Virus record (IMG/VR): IMGVR_UViG_3300023049_000221
Coordinates: 1 to 26,165 of that record
DNA: 26,165 nt
Direction: 5' to 3' (one strand)
Source: a virus
A program made the position numbers and the translations under genes. Positions 1 through 9,100 of the stretch are shown here, piece after piece; within the stretch, counting starts at the first letter, position 1; each line of letters begins with the position of its first letter. The notes beneath the pieces are model-generated. The model had not been told where the DNA came from. It worked only from the letters and a program-made list of their open reading frames with translations, and did no database searches.

Positions 1-8
1 CTTGCTAT

Positions 9-242
9 TTATTGAGTCCTATTTGTTTCAATTGTTAGTTCTCGCTTTGAAAAAGTATCAAAATCAACAATAACTTGTAAGGGTGGTTTGCTTTGCAATT
101 CAGCTTTTTTCAACCAATCCACTGACTGTTCAGAAAATTTAAAGGGAGGTGGATACCAAGCTTGTTCAGTTTGTAGGGAGCATTCACAAGCGGTCAAGAG
201 CATCAGCAATGGAACCAGCAACAGGTTTTGCTTGTATTTCAT
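9..242 (-). CDS. o-spanin (Rz1-like outer-membrane lipoprotein)
   Basis: Outer-membrane half of a two-component spanin, which joins the i-spanin across the periplasm and fuses inner and outer membranes in the last step of lysis. The 77-residue protein starts Met-Lys-Tyr-Lys, has a leucine-rich signal sequence and an LLTAC lipobox, so Cys19 would be lipidated after signal peptidase II cleavage. The mature part is short and contains a Pro run (YPPPF), as is common in Rz1 proteins. The ATG at 242 was chosen over an upstream in-frame ATG at 275 because it puts the positively charged n-region directly before the hydrophobic core; AAAGAAG lies just upstream. The gene begins inside the i-spanin gene in another frame and runs 175 nt past its stop, an overlapping Rz/Rz1 arrangement. 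Lipobox and overlap are seen; the fusion role is known for the family. Confidence 0.85.
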   Translation of the reverse strand: MKYKQNLLLVPLLMLLTACECSLQTEQAWYPPPFKFSEQSVDWLKKAELQSKPPLQVIVDFDTFSKRELTIETNRTQ

Positions 243-405
243 CTTCTTTAGCCTTTGCTTTTTTGTATTCTGCAAATTGTGCTTTTACAATTTTTACAGC
301 AGTCAGTGCTTGTTCCCTTTGGGCTTGTAGTCTTCCAAGCTTTTTGAATTGGTAAAGTACAAGCAAAAAAAGTAGCGCACTGACTGCTGTTAATATATAG
401 AGCAT
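184..405 (-). CDS. i-spanin (Rz-like inner-membrane protein)
   Basis: A 73-residue protein with one N-terminal membrane segment (about residues 2-20, ending LYQF) followed by a Lys/Glu/Ala-rich stretch with coiled-coil character (about 25-60). This is the topology of an inner-membrane spanin: N-in, C-terminal helix in the periplasm reaching toward the lipoprotein partner. It starts 2 nt after the holin stop codon (TAATCATG), so translation is probably coupled. The o-spanin gene begins within its last third in another frame. It is shorter than lambda Rz (about 150 residues) but within the range of small phage spanins. Sequence identity to a named family was not recognised; the call rests on topology plus the embedded lipoprotein gene. 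Confidence 0.75.
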   Translation of the reverse strand: MLYILTAVSALLFLLVLYQFKKLGRLQAQREQALTAVKIVKAQFAEYKKAKAKEDEIQAKPVAGSIADALDRL

Positions 406-407
406 GA

Positions 408-620
408 TTAACCAGCACCTTTAGCAGGCGCCATAATCGCTTTATTAAGTTTCTTTTTCGCTGAGTGTTTATCCCAACCAGACCAACCAATAGCAACAAT
501 AGCCATGATCGAAGAAACTAGTAAATTTTGTTCATCAGAATTGATAAGGCCAAGACCACCAAGATAGCCAGAACCAATAGTCAAAAGGTGACGAACAAAA
601 CCTTTAATTAAATCAAACAT
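408..620 (-). CDS. holin-like small membrane protein (Pam3-gp28-type)
   Basis: A 70-residue protein with two short hydrophobic stretches (about residues 12-27, Gly-rich, and 35-50 ending IGWSGWDKH) and a basic C-terminal tail (KKKLNK). The pattern of an Arg/His before a glycine-rich helix, a short polar turn and a second helix ending in W-S-x-x-x-K/D resembles the Pam3-gp28 family of putative phage holins. The ATG at 620 was chosen because AAAGGAG sits seven bases upstream; a longer start at 644 would overlap the endolysin and lacks such a site. Position between endolysin and spanins supports a lysis role: permeabilising the inner membrane so the endolysin reaches the cell wall. Family membership is from memory of the pattern. 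Confidence 0.72.
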   Translation of the reverse strand: MFDLIKGFVRHLLTIGSGYLGGLGLINSDEQNLLVSSIMAIVAIGWSGWDKHSAKKKLNKAIMAPAKGAG

Positions 621-636
621 ATAAAAACTCCTTTGA

Positions 637-1065
637 TTAACCAATTAACTCAAAATGAACGAGATCATCAAAATTTTGATCCCAGTAGTCATAATCACCA
701 TCCCAGTCACCGCCCCATCGCAGGTCAACTCCTTTTTGCCAAGCAACATATTTAACTAACATTGCAAACTCATAGAATTTAACTCGGTCTTTCCACTTTG
801 CTCCCCAACTAACTCCTCCAGGAATTGGCCATGGAGCAGCATCAATTGCAAAACTCAAACCAACTTTATTTGGCTTGTGTTTTGTTTTTGAGTACGGAAC
901 TTGTGTTGAACCTCTTTGGATCAATGTGTTATGACGTTTCTCTGATCTTACACCCTCAAGAACTGTGACATCATAGAATTTAATCAATTCTTCAAAAATT
1001 TCAACTAATCGTGGATCACATGTATCTAACCTAGAGCGTGATCTTTTTGAGTAACTATAAGACAT
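637..1065 (-). CDS. endolysin, peptidase M15 family (L-Ala-D-Glu / D-Ala-D-Ala type)
   Basis: Predicted zinc peptidase that cuts peptide cross-bridges of peptidoglycan to release progeny. With the ATG at 1065 the protein is 142 residues. Visible family features are an EGVRS segment (37-41), the zinc-binding pair His63 and Asp75 in a Ser-Lys-Thr-Lys-His ... Phe-Ala-Ile-Asp-Ala-Ala-Pro arrangement, a WGGDWD block (117-122), and the third zinc ligand His137 in DLVHFEL. This layout is that of phage M15 endolysins and the length is normal for a single-domain member. There is no signal peptide or separate cell-wall-binding domain, so export depends on the holin. A TTG start at 1080 is an alternative: an AGGAAG lies 3 nt before it, too close, and about 18 nt before the ATG, too far. 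The end overlaps the region upstream of the holin start. Confidence 0.88.
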   Translation of the reverse strand: MSYSYSKRSRSRLDTCDPRLVEIFEELIKFYDVTVLEGVRSEKRHNTLIQRGSTQVPYSKTKHKPNKVGLSFAIDAAPWPIPGGVSWGAKWKDRVKFYEFAMLVKYVAWQKGVDLRWGGDWDGDYDYWDQNFDDLVHFELIG

Positions 1066-1103
1066 AATAAATAATAACAACTTCTTCCTACAAAAGCAAC
1101 TTC

Positions 1104-2282
1104 TTAGATTTCACATAGAGTTACATGGCCTGAATCTGGACCACTTTTTCCTTGAAAACTCCATAAGAATTTATAAGGATCATCATCTGTACCTGTAAAC
1201 AAAATTCCACTTTTACTTGGAAAGTATGTTCCACCAACACCATTTAAAAATGAGTTCCAAGAACGAGTAACACCAGCAGCAGTAGAAAAGAAAAGATAAT
1301 CAGCTGAATCAGAGTCTACTACAGCTTTAGCAAATATATTGGAGTCAGAAACTATTGGCCAATAAGTTGTTAAATCATAACCAGCACTAGATACACCACT
1401 ATTTAAAAGGACAATACCCTCAGAACCTGTTCCTGTTTTGTCCCAGTAATGTTGCTGAAAATTACTTCCACTGTCTAAATGACAAAACAACAGACCACTA
1501 ACTTCCCCAGTAAACTCAACATTTGAACCATTCTGACCATAGGCTGTAATTGTTATGTTCAGTGAACCATCAAGATTAACAAGTGCTCCAAAAATATCTA
1601 CACCAGTCAAACAATTGAACCAATGATCAGAATCAATATCTGTGTTTTGTTTTGAACAAAGACATTGTTCCCTTGTTGAAAATGTAGTTAAACCTGTAAC
1701 AGTTTCTTTATCAACTAAAGCCCATGTTCCAGAGGTTTCTTGTAGGGTTAAAACAGTAAAGACTGTGGAACCTCGATGAAATAGGAGAAGCTTATCATCA
1801 TTTTCTCCTATCCATTTCATGTCAAAATCTGCTAGTTCAATACTACTATTAACAAAACTAGCACCCTCAATTCCGGACAAGAGAACTGTTTTTGTTGGAT
1901 TACCATCTGCTTCCAAAACTGAGGTAAAGTCATATTCAGCAAGCACTCCATTTTCATCAAGTACAGCTATTTTCTGTGGACTTGTTTTATACTGTAATGC
2001 TCTTACAGGTTTGTTTGTTTCATTGTAGTTGTTTTCAACAATAGTTCCGGAGTTGTTATAAAAAGTCCCAATATGTTTTGTTGAACTATTCATTCCGACA
2101 CAAGCAATGGAAAGCCCAGAGTTGTCAAGATCAAACAAAGTTTGAGTTAGACCTGTAGCACCAAAAAGCCTGTATGCAATTGGTTCATTGTCTACTCTCT
2201 CACCTGTTGTTGCTGCAACCCATTTCCCAAGAGGAAATGGTTTTTTAACTGAGTTAGGTGTTGTGTGTCCATAAATAGCCAT
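1104..2282 (-). CDS. distal tail / putative receptor-binding protein (unknown family)
   Basis: A 392-residue protein not recognised as a named family. It is rich in Gly, Ser, Thr, Asn and aromatic residues, and alternates short predicted beta strands with Asn/Asp/Gly turns (for example AVLDENGVLAEYDF and DFDMKWIGENDDKLLLF), suggesting an all-beta domain, possibly propeller-like. It contains several cysteines (CVGMN, CLCSKQ, FNCLTG, FCHLD, TLCEI), unusual for this window. It is the last tail gene before lysis and shares a TAATG junction with the fibre-stalk gene upstream, so it is coupled to it and probably sits at the tail tip or fibre end, where host recognition takes place. The receptor-binding role is inferred from position and composition only. 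The N-terminal NSVKKPFPLGKW may be the attachment segment. Confidence 0.6.
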   Translation of the reverse strand: MAIYGHTTPNSVKKPFPLGKWVAATTGERVDNEPIAYRLFGATGLTQTLFDLDNSGLSIACVGMNSSTKHIGTFYNNSGTIVENNYNETNKPVRALQYKTSPQKIAVLDENGVLAEYDFTSVLEADGNPTKTVLLSGIEGASFVNSSIELADFDMKWIGENDDKLLLFHRGSTVFTVLTLQETSGTWALVDKETVTGLTTFSTREQCLCSKQNTDIDSDHWFNCLTGVDIFGALVNLDGSLNITITAYGQNGSNVEFTGEVSGLLFCHLDSGSNFQQHYWDKTGTGSEGIVLLNSGVSSAGYDLTTYWPIVSDSNIFAKAVVDSDSADYLFFSTAAGVTRSWNSFLNGVGGTYFPSKSGILFTGTDDDPYKFLWSFQGKSGPDSGHVTLCEI

Positions 2283-3262
2283 TATATATCCTCAGAATTT
2301 TTTGTTAACATAATTGAGCCTTTTGCATTTTTTAAAGTTGTTGCTGAGGTTACTTTAGCAACAACATATCTTGGACTTCCAGAGGCAACTGTATTGTTAC
2401 CTGTAAAAGTATTTGAATCAGGAGTTCCAGCAGAAACGGAGAAAGAACCCCCAGTGACTGCTACTCCACTTGCTGAGGTTTTATTAGCTGAAAGATAAAG
2501 TTCAATCGTTGCGGAACCTTCATCTGGATCATAGCTCCCCCCTGAAAGAGTTGAATCATAATCAATATATCCAATAACATAATCACCCTCAATTATTTTT
2601 CCAGCTAGAGACCCATTCTGAGGGTAAGTAACTGGAGTGTTTGTCAAACGAATGTTGTTTACTGTTTGGCTATTACCATCAAGCGTTGAAATTAGTTTTA
2701 CAAGAGGTAAATTTTGGACAATCCATTTGTTGATTGCAGTATCATAAAGTAAAATATAACTTTGACCACTAGAAATTTCACCAGAAGTTAAACTACGATT
2801 CCCACGGTCAACAATTTCATAAGGATTTCCGTTTGTTGTTTCTTCTAATGTTGGGGCAACTCCACAAGTCTTATCAAAGTTTACACGTATCGCTACACTA
2901 TCACCAATTGTCAAATCTGAATTTGTGAATTCATAAGCTGTTGATGTACCCGTAGTTGATGCAACAGGTAATTGAGCACCAACTACAGCCGCTTCAGCCG
3001 CTGTTTGGGCAAGTTCAGCCGCAACTACACTAGCATTTGCAGTTACTACATCAGCGTTTGTTAACACTACGTCAGCGTTTGTTAACACTACGTCAGCCGC
3101 TGTTGCATTTGCATTTGTAGTTGAAGTAGCCGCTGCATCTACTACTTGAGTTCCAACTGTTGCAACATCAGCAATGATTGCTGGAAACTCAGTTAAGTGT
3201 CCATAATTTAAAAACTCTGCCGCTGTATATGTATTTCCATTAATTGTTACTGGAAAGCTCAT
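2282..3262 (-). CDS. tail fibre / stalk protein with heptad repeats
   Basis: A 326-residue tail protein. Residues about 30-100 are almost pure Ala/Val/Thr/Asn with a 7-residue periodicity (units such as DVVLTNA, repeated twice exactly, then degenerate copies), typical of a trimeric coiled-coil stalk. After that come beta-rich segments: one resembling the collar-like YEFTNSDLTIGDSVAIRVNF region (about 110-135) and a C-terminal strand-rich domain (about 220-320). Seen: the repeat and composition change. Inferred: a homotrimeric fibre attached to the tail tip through the N-terminal domain (MSFPVTINGNTYTAAEFL). It overlaps the upstream gene by ATGA and the downstream gene by TAATG. It could also be a tip spike rather than a side fibre. 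Confidence 0.65.
   Translation of the reverse strand: MSFPVTINGNTYTAAEFLNYGHLTEFPAIIADVATVGTQVVDAAATSTTNANATAADVVLTNADVVLTNADVVTANASVVAAELAQTAAEAAVVGAQLPVASTTGTSTAYEFTNSDLTIGDSVAIRVNFDKTCGVAPTLEETTNGNPYEIVDRGNRSLTSGEISSGQSYILLYDTAINKWIVQNLPLVKLISTLDGNSQTVNNIRLTNTPVTYPQNGSLAGKIIEGDYVIGYIDYDSTLSGGSYDPDEGSATIELYLSANKTSASGVAVTGGSFSVSAGTPDSNTFTGNNTVASGSPRYVVAKVTSATTLKNAKGSIMLTKNSEDI
3051..3092 (-). repeat. two exact tandem copies of a 21-nt repeat in the fibre gene
   Basis: Positions 3051-3071 and 3072-3092 are identical 21-mers, each coding for one heptad (DVVLTNA, in phase). Degenerate units flank them on both sides. Exact identity at the DNA level, including third codon positions, indicates recent duplication in the stalk. 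Confidence 0.9.
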
Positions 3263-4407
3263 GTTAGTAATCCTCCTTGAACTTCTTCTATGATTGCACT
3301 AAAACCCATGTGAGAAAAATAGGCGTAAGTAAGTGAATTAAGTGATTGTAAAGTAGCTGTGAAACTACGTCTGTGTAAATTTTCTACATCATCTGGATCA
3401 AAAATGAAAAACATTTGTTTATTAATTCCTTGTATCCGCTGCATTTCTAAAGCTTGTGTTAAAGCTTCCGACTCAGGTAAGTGATCAATGCTAAATGTTA
3501 GCGTCCTGTAAGCTTGTTTTTGACTGTAGGATTTTTCACCACCCCATGACTTTTCAAATTCAGTGTCTGTTTGGTATTGAAAAGCAGCTCCGTATACTGG
3601 GTTGATTGAAGGTTGCCATCCTGGAGTTAAAAAGCAACGTGATATTGCAAAGTCACTAGGGTTTGTTGAATCAAAAAATTCATACCTTGCATATGTACCA
3701 ACAACAGCTTCCAATAGCATCGTATCAATAATTGGGAATTTTAAAGTTTGTCGTTCTTCTTCTGTTGTTTTACCATTCCAGTAACTTGGATGTTGGAATG
3801 GTAAACTTCCCCATTCATATATTCTATCAAAAATATCTTTTTGAGTGCTATCAAAAACAGGAGCTGAAAAATCTCCAGTGTTGCAACGAATTGTATCCCC
3901 AACTGATAAAGCACTTTGTACAGTAGCATTGTGAATGTCATTTGTAGCAACACTTGCTAAATTAATAACCCCAGTTGCACCCCCAGAGACGGTAAGTGTG
4001 GTGTTTGACTTATATAAAGTCTCACCAATTGTAAAAAAGTCACCTGAAACAACAGGGAGTGCAACTCCAACAGGGGCTTGAAAAGTTACACTTGTTGCAC
4101 CAATGCTTGCGTCAGCTCCAACAGTTGCACTATTACTAAAAGAAGGCGTGTTTGAAATTCTTAAGCGCCGCTGTCCTTCGATTGTTGAACTAGTACTTGG
4201 TATTGCCCCTAAAGAAATATCGCGTGGAGCGCCAAGATCAATATCAAACCATGTTGCTGAGTTTGAAGAGCCATCGGCAAGAGCAGGTAGGCTCAAACGA
4301 TCATCTTGTAAATTAGTGAGAGGTAGTTTCCAGTCACCACCAGTCAGCACCACATTAAAGAATGTGTTGTCAATATAGTTTGGAAACCCCATTATACAAT
4401 TACTCAT
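3259..4407 (-). CDS. tail tip protein (hypothetical, 382 residues)
   Basis: A tail tip protein placed between the hub-like gene and the fibre gene; not assigned to a named family. The N-terminal third has a jelly-roll-like pattern (ATWFDIDLGAPRDISLGAI) such as is found in carbohydrate- or protein-binding modules of distal tail proteins. The middle contains an insertion-like module with VSGDFFTIGETLY (about 115-135), and the C-terminal third (about 290-375) is denser and more conserved in character (YRTLTFSIDHLPESEALTQALEMQ), ending in a strand-helix pattern typical of tail assembly proteins. AGG is positioned 8 nt before the ATG at 4407, three bases downstream of the stop of the hub gene; an in-frame ATG at 4392 is the alternative. 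It overlaps the fibre gene by ATGA. The role in the tip is inferred from order. Confidence 0.6.
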   Translation of the reverse strand: MSNCIMGFPNYIDNTFFNVVLTGGDWKLPLTNLQDDRLSLPALADGSSNSATWFDIDLGAPRDISLGAIPSTSSTIEGQRRLRISNTPSFSNSATVGADASIGATSVTFQAPVGVALPVVSGDFFTIGETLYKSNTTLTVSGGATGVINLASVATNDIHNATVQSALSVGDTIRCNTGDFSAPVFDSTQKDIFDRIYEWGSLPFQHPSYWNGKTTEEERQTLKFPIIDTMLLEAVVGTYARYEFFDSTNPSDFAISRCFLTPGWQPSINPVYGAAFQYQTDTEFEKSWGGEKSYSQKQAYRTLTFSIDHLPESEALTQALEMQRIQGINKQMFFIFDPDDVENLHRRSFTATLQSLNSLTYAYFSHMGFSAIIEEVQGGLLT

Positions 4408-4410
4408 TTA

Positions 4411-6165
4411 TCAGCCTAGAACAATATATTTAATTTTTGATTTTCTTAAATTAATTTCTTTGCCAAGTATAACGGTTTTTTTACCAGAAGACAAATCAAA
4501 CCGACCATCAATTTGCAAAGTAACAATATCACCTAAGTTTAAAGGAGTTAAATCATAGGTTGAAAATTCAAAAAACTGTCTGTCAATCTGTCTTAAATTT
4601 TCTTGCCTAGTTAGCTCAGTTTGGGTATCTGTTTCATTAACAAAATGAGTATCAATTTCAAATATTGGAGCGTTTGGGTGTTTTCTAGAAACTGCTTCAT
4701 TTTCAACACTAGCTAATTCCCTATACTTAGTGTTGTATAGGAGTTGGTCACTTGTTCCAATTACAGAACCTGCAAAATTATTATCAGCAATTACCTTGTA
4801 GTTTTTCTTGTAGTTTAGTTTGATTTGCTTTGGAGGTACTCCTTGGCCGCTGTCTTTACTTTTAAAAGTAGAAAGGTCAATAACAGAATCTTGCTTAAAA
4901 GTTTTCACACTTGTTCCAGAGTCTGGGCTTTTGAAAATTCCAACTCGGAGTTTGTTATCAGTATCAGAAATTAAGTAACCTCCAATTCCACTCATAATTT
5001 CAACTGCAAGTTTTTGAACGGTACTAGAGTCCTCAACATAGAGCTCTTGTGAGCTACTGTTATCAGAGTCAACATCTGTAAAAGTTGAGTTTACATAATC
5101 ACTTGTTGTGAAACCAATTCTTTCAATTAAGTTTTTTACAATTGCAGCACCCGTCAGCGAACTTTGTGTAAAATTTGCTGTCACCTCCCCAGCAGGAGCA
5201 CCTGCTAATCTAAAAAGACCTTCAGCTTTACAAGTTACAAATTTACCAGAAGCAATTGTTGCAGCTTGCAATGCTGCAAGATTTGCAAAGTCACCACTTG
5301 TTCCAACAGTTGTGTCTAAAGATTTACCCAGTCCTTTGTCAAGAACATCAAGATCACCTAAAGTTGTAATTGAAGAAGTTGTTCCATCATAATCAAAATT
5401 CAAAGCATAAATTCTAGTAGCTTCATTTACCAAAGCAGGTTTTGCATTTAAAATAGGACCTCCAAGCCCAAAGGGCTTAGGCTGACCTTTGATTCCGTCA
5501 GCACTACCCTCAATTCCAGTTGAACCTACATTTGTACCTAAGAAAAGCTCTTTTTGGGCTTGAACTCCCAGGTCGTCTAAACGGTCAGCAATAGAAAAAA
5601 CAACTTCACTGAATTTAACTTCAGCGTATATAACAGTTCCTGCAAAAACATTTACTGTAGGAACAGCTTCTTTCTGGTTTGAAATTTGCTTGATACGAAT
5701 ACTACCTTTTGCAAAACCCAGTTTACGAACAAAGTCCCAGTATCCGTCTTTGTTATTAACTTTTATTGTACCTTTTGTAGATTTACTCACACCAAAAGTA
5801 GTACCAACTGAAAACATGTATTGTTCTATATTTCCAGGATCAACAATATCACCTCTGTATTCAGTTACTCCAGCAACATGACTAGAGGTTCCTATATTTA
5901 ACGTTCTCGCACCATCAAGTACCCAAGTAGCATAAGTTCCTGACCCAGTTGAACTTGTTACGTCTAAAACCACATTATTTTCAACAACAGTTGTTACAGT
6001 ACCAGTCAGGTAGTTGCTGTCATTATGTTTAGCAATAACTTCCATACCTTTTACAAAAGGTTGGCTACTCAAAAGAGTAAATGCTTTTGTACCTGTTCCA
6101 ACGGACAAGCTTGTTGTGCTGTCCCCTTGTACATTCGTATCAATTTGAATTAATGTAACTGTCAT
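4411..6165 (-). CDS. tail hub-like protein (584 residues)
   Basis: Large protein directly downstream of the tape measure, the slot of the tail tip hub. The first ~90 residues look like an added beta domain (TFTLL-type strands, VLDVTSSTGSG). From about residue 95 onward is a core with motifs seen in related siphophage tail hub proteins: FAGTVIYAEV, a DRLDDLG segment, GQPKPFGLGGPILNAKPALV, EGLFRLAGAPAGEVTANF, and a C-terminal strand domain ending DIVTLQIDGRFDL. Hub proteins form the closing ring under the tube, contact the tape measure and open on receptor binding. It starts with an ATGA overlap with the tape measure stop, so translation is coupled. Seen: motifs and position; inferred: hub function. 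Confidence 0.65.
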   Translation of the reverse strand: MTVTLIQIDTNVQGDSTTSLSVGTGTKAFTLLSSQPFVKGMEVIAKHNDSNYLTGTVTTVVENNVVLDVTSSTGSGTYATWVLDGARTLNIGTSSHVAGVTEYRGDIVDPGNIEQYMFSVGTTFGVSKSTKGTIKVNNKDGYWDFVRKLGFAKGSIRIKQISNQKEAVPTVNVFAGTVIYAEVKFSEVVFSIADRLDDLGVQAQKELFLGTNVGSTGIEGSADGIKGQPKPFGLGGPILNAKPALVNEATRIYALNFDYDGTTSSITTLGDLDVLDKGLGKSLDTTVGTSGDFANLAALQAATIASGKFVTCKAEGLFRLAGAPAGEVTANFTQSSLTGAAIVKNLIERIGFTTSDYVNSTFTDVDSDNSSSQELYVEDSSTVQKLAVEIMSGIGGYLISDTDNKLRVGIFKSPDSGTSVKTFKQDSVIDLSTFKSKDSGQGVPPKQIKLNYKKNYKVIADNNFAGSVIGTSDQLLYNTKYRELASVENEAVSRKHPNAPIFEIDTHFVNETDTQTELTRQENLRQIDRQFFEFSTYDLTPLNLGDIVTLQIDGRFDLSSGKKTVILGKEINLRKSKIKYIVLG

Positions 6166-9100
6166 GATTGTCGCTTAACTGCCTCAGTATTTTCTTCAGT
6201 AGCTTCAACTTGTCGTTCTAACATCTGTTCAAGACGCTTGTAACCTTCTTGACTAACTCCAACCATTGCTCTCATTTCACGTTCAAGATTTGCTAAACGT
6301 TGTTCAACTTCAGCTCCATTTTCCAATGGAATTACTTTACCCCCACTGCCTCCAGCTTGGAAAATTTCTGGTCGAGTTTCACCCACCATAAACAAACCGT
6401 TACCCAAAACATCGCCACCTTTGTTGAAGCCAGGAATACCTAAAGAGCGAGCAGCTTGAATGAACGCTGCATTTGCTGCTGGATTACTTTCAAAGAACAA
6501 GCTTCGTCCACCAACTCCGTCAGCACCAGGAGCCCCAAGAGAGTCAAATACAGGTAAAATTTGTGATAACTGATCTTCACCAACTAATCCAGAGTTTATT
6601 CCTTGAACCAAAGTCTCGTTAGCATTCATCTTTCCAACTTGCAAAGCTTGGTTGATAATTGAACTAACTCTTTCTTGGTTTGTTAAAGAATCATTCAAGA
6701 TTGTTGACATATTGTTTATAGCATCAATTTCTTCTTGAGCTAACTCAACTAATTTCTGTTGAGTTGTTAATTGAGCGTCAGCTGAATTTTTTGCACTTTC
6801 CAAAGCTTCTTGAACAGTGTTGAAATCTTGTACATATTGGTCAGTAGAAGCAAAATACCCCCTACTGATTTCCAAGAACTGTGAACCAAGTGAATCTAGT
6901 TCACCCATTGCACCAATGTCGCCAGTTGAAGCGCGCCCTGCTGTTGCTAAGAAGTTGGAGCGCGCCTCTGCTAAACGCTGCTCTGTTGTGAGTGGGCTTG
7001 TAGAATCTAAACGTAAATTTAAAATTGCGCTTTTAAGTGATGAACTTATATTTGAGTAACTTACAACAAGGCGTTCCGCTGCTTGGGCTTCTGACTGAAT
7101 GAGAGATAGACGTTCAGAGTAGGTATCCCTAACAATGCTCTGTATAAGTTTTTCTTGCTGAACTTGGTAACTTTTATCAAGGAATGTTGTATCAAGCCCT
7201 ACAGAGTTAAATTCACTCAATTGGTTTTGGTAATTATCATACAATCCTCTAAACTGGGTCACTCCAGGAGCAGCAGCATTAAAATAAGAGGTTCTTGCAG
7301 TTTTTTCAAGAGCGTCCTTTGTTTGTTGTAGAGTTTGAACTCGCAAATCCTCAACACGCTGAATGTCTTCTGCAATAAACCCATATTCAGTCATTTTTGA
7401 AATCATTTCTTGAAAGCGTTCATTAATTCCATCAATTGCAACTTCTGTTTGTGTAAAAGTTTCTACAGTCTGTTCTTTAAACATTGCATCAAAGAGCCCA
7501 ATGAAGTCTAAGCGTTCAACTGCTCCATTCAAATCTGTGAAGTCAATTTGATCAACTACTGTAGCAATGTTTGCAGGTAACTCTTCAAGCTGTTCCCGTA
7601 TTCTGTTAACAATTGTTTCAAAAAGAATAGCTGGGTCTCTCTCTACATATTCTTTTTCTTGGTCATCAAATTGGATGTCATAAGAATCACGATTACCAAT
7701 TTTGACTTTGAAGTTTTCAAAGTCTGCTTTATCATTTGTTACTTGTTCAAAAATATTTGCAACAGTTGAACCAATTTTAGCAAAGTTCAATGAAGCATCT
7801 TGGTTTTCTTGGCTGAACTTCTTCCCACTTAAACCCCCTTGGTCAACAACAGCACCAGTACGATTAACTTGTGTCCACTGCCCCTTGTCACTGGGCTTTC
7901 CTCCAAAAAGACCACCGAGAGCAGAACCCCCAAAGGCGGCTAATGAAAAAGCAAGAGGTCCAGTAAACCCTGCTAAAGCTGCAATTGCTGTTCCTGCTGC
8001 GGAACCAATATCTGAATATTCACCTGACAAGCCCAAGAGATCAGAAGCAAGGTTACCAACCATACCCGCTCCAATATTAATTGGGTTAATTGCATTACTT
8101 GCTCCCCCAAAAATTGTACCATCAGGAACTATTGGTCCAGATACCCCAGCAGGTAAATAAGTTGCACCTGCTGCTGTTGCACTTGTTCCTGTATTAAAAA
8201 CAGAATACCCAACTGTATCAAAAACACTTGCAACACTACTTGGTAGTATTGTATCAGCTAGTGCACCACCTCCACTTGTAAACATATCATAGATGCCTGA
8301 ACCTTGTTTTGCCATGTCTACAAGGTTATTCACACCAAACTCATTCCCAATCTGGTTTGTCAGTTGACCACCCAAACCAATAGTTCCTGCAATTTTACCA
8401 ATTATTGGAACAATAATTGGTTTGGCCAAAGCTAGAGCAGAAATATTTGCAACGGAACCTCGTATAACATCAACAATTCTATCACCGTAGTCTTTCCAAG
8501 AACCTAAATCACCAGCAAGAAAATCATCAATGGAACTACTAAAGATATCAAAAATATTTTCAGCAGCACGAGTAACAATGGTTGAAACTTTTGAACTTTC
8601 TTCCCCATACTCTTTGGTTGCTTTTGTTGCTTCTTTTGTTGCTTCTGTTGTCTGTTCCAGAGCTCCTGTAACACCATTATTATCATTGTTTAACTTTTCA
8701 ATAAGGGTTTGTAATTGTACATTGGCATCTTCTGTAGCACTAGAAAACTCATCTGTATCTTTTGCAGCTTGTTGATTTTGTTTTGAAAGTTCTAAAAGAC
8801 GCCTGTCAGTTGCTTGGTCAATAGTTTTGTTCCTTGCTTCCAATTCATCCCGTGAATTTTCTATTGCTTTTGTAAATGATGTTGTAGTTAACTCAAGGAG
8901 AGCATCTCCAGTTGCATTAAAATTCACAGTACTAGAAAAAGGATTTGTAATAAAACTTGTGAGGTCTGATTTAAAAGCATCAAGGACACGTTTTGCATCT
9001 CCAAAAGATTCACTAAAAGTTGTGGAAACCATTCTACCAACATGACCAAACCAACTACCAAGCTTTTGCATTTCTGCGCCAACAACAACACCAATTGCAA

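Noticed and set aside
1078-1105. 9-nt direct repeat CAACTTCTT flanking the endolysin start region
   Set aside because: Too short in AT-rich DNA to mean more than chance; no associated element.
5464-5484. Near match to the terS/capsid regulatory element (GCCCTTTGGGCTTGGAGG on the minus strand)
   Set aside because: It lies within the tail hub gene and codes for KPFGLGG, part of a motif expected for the protein; there is no TATACT downstream. Probably coincidence.
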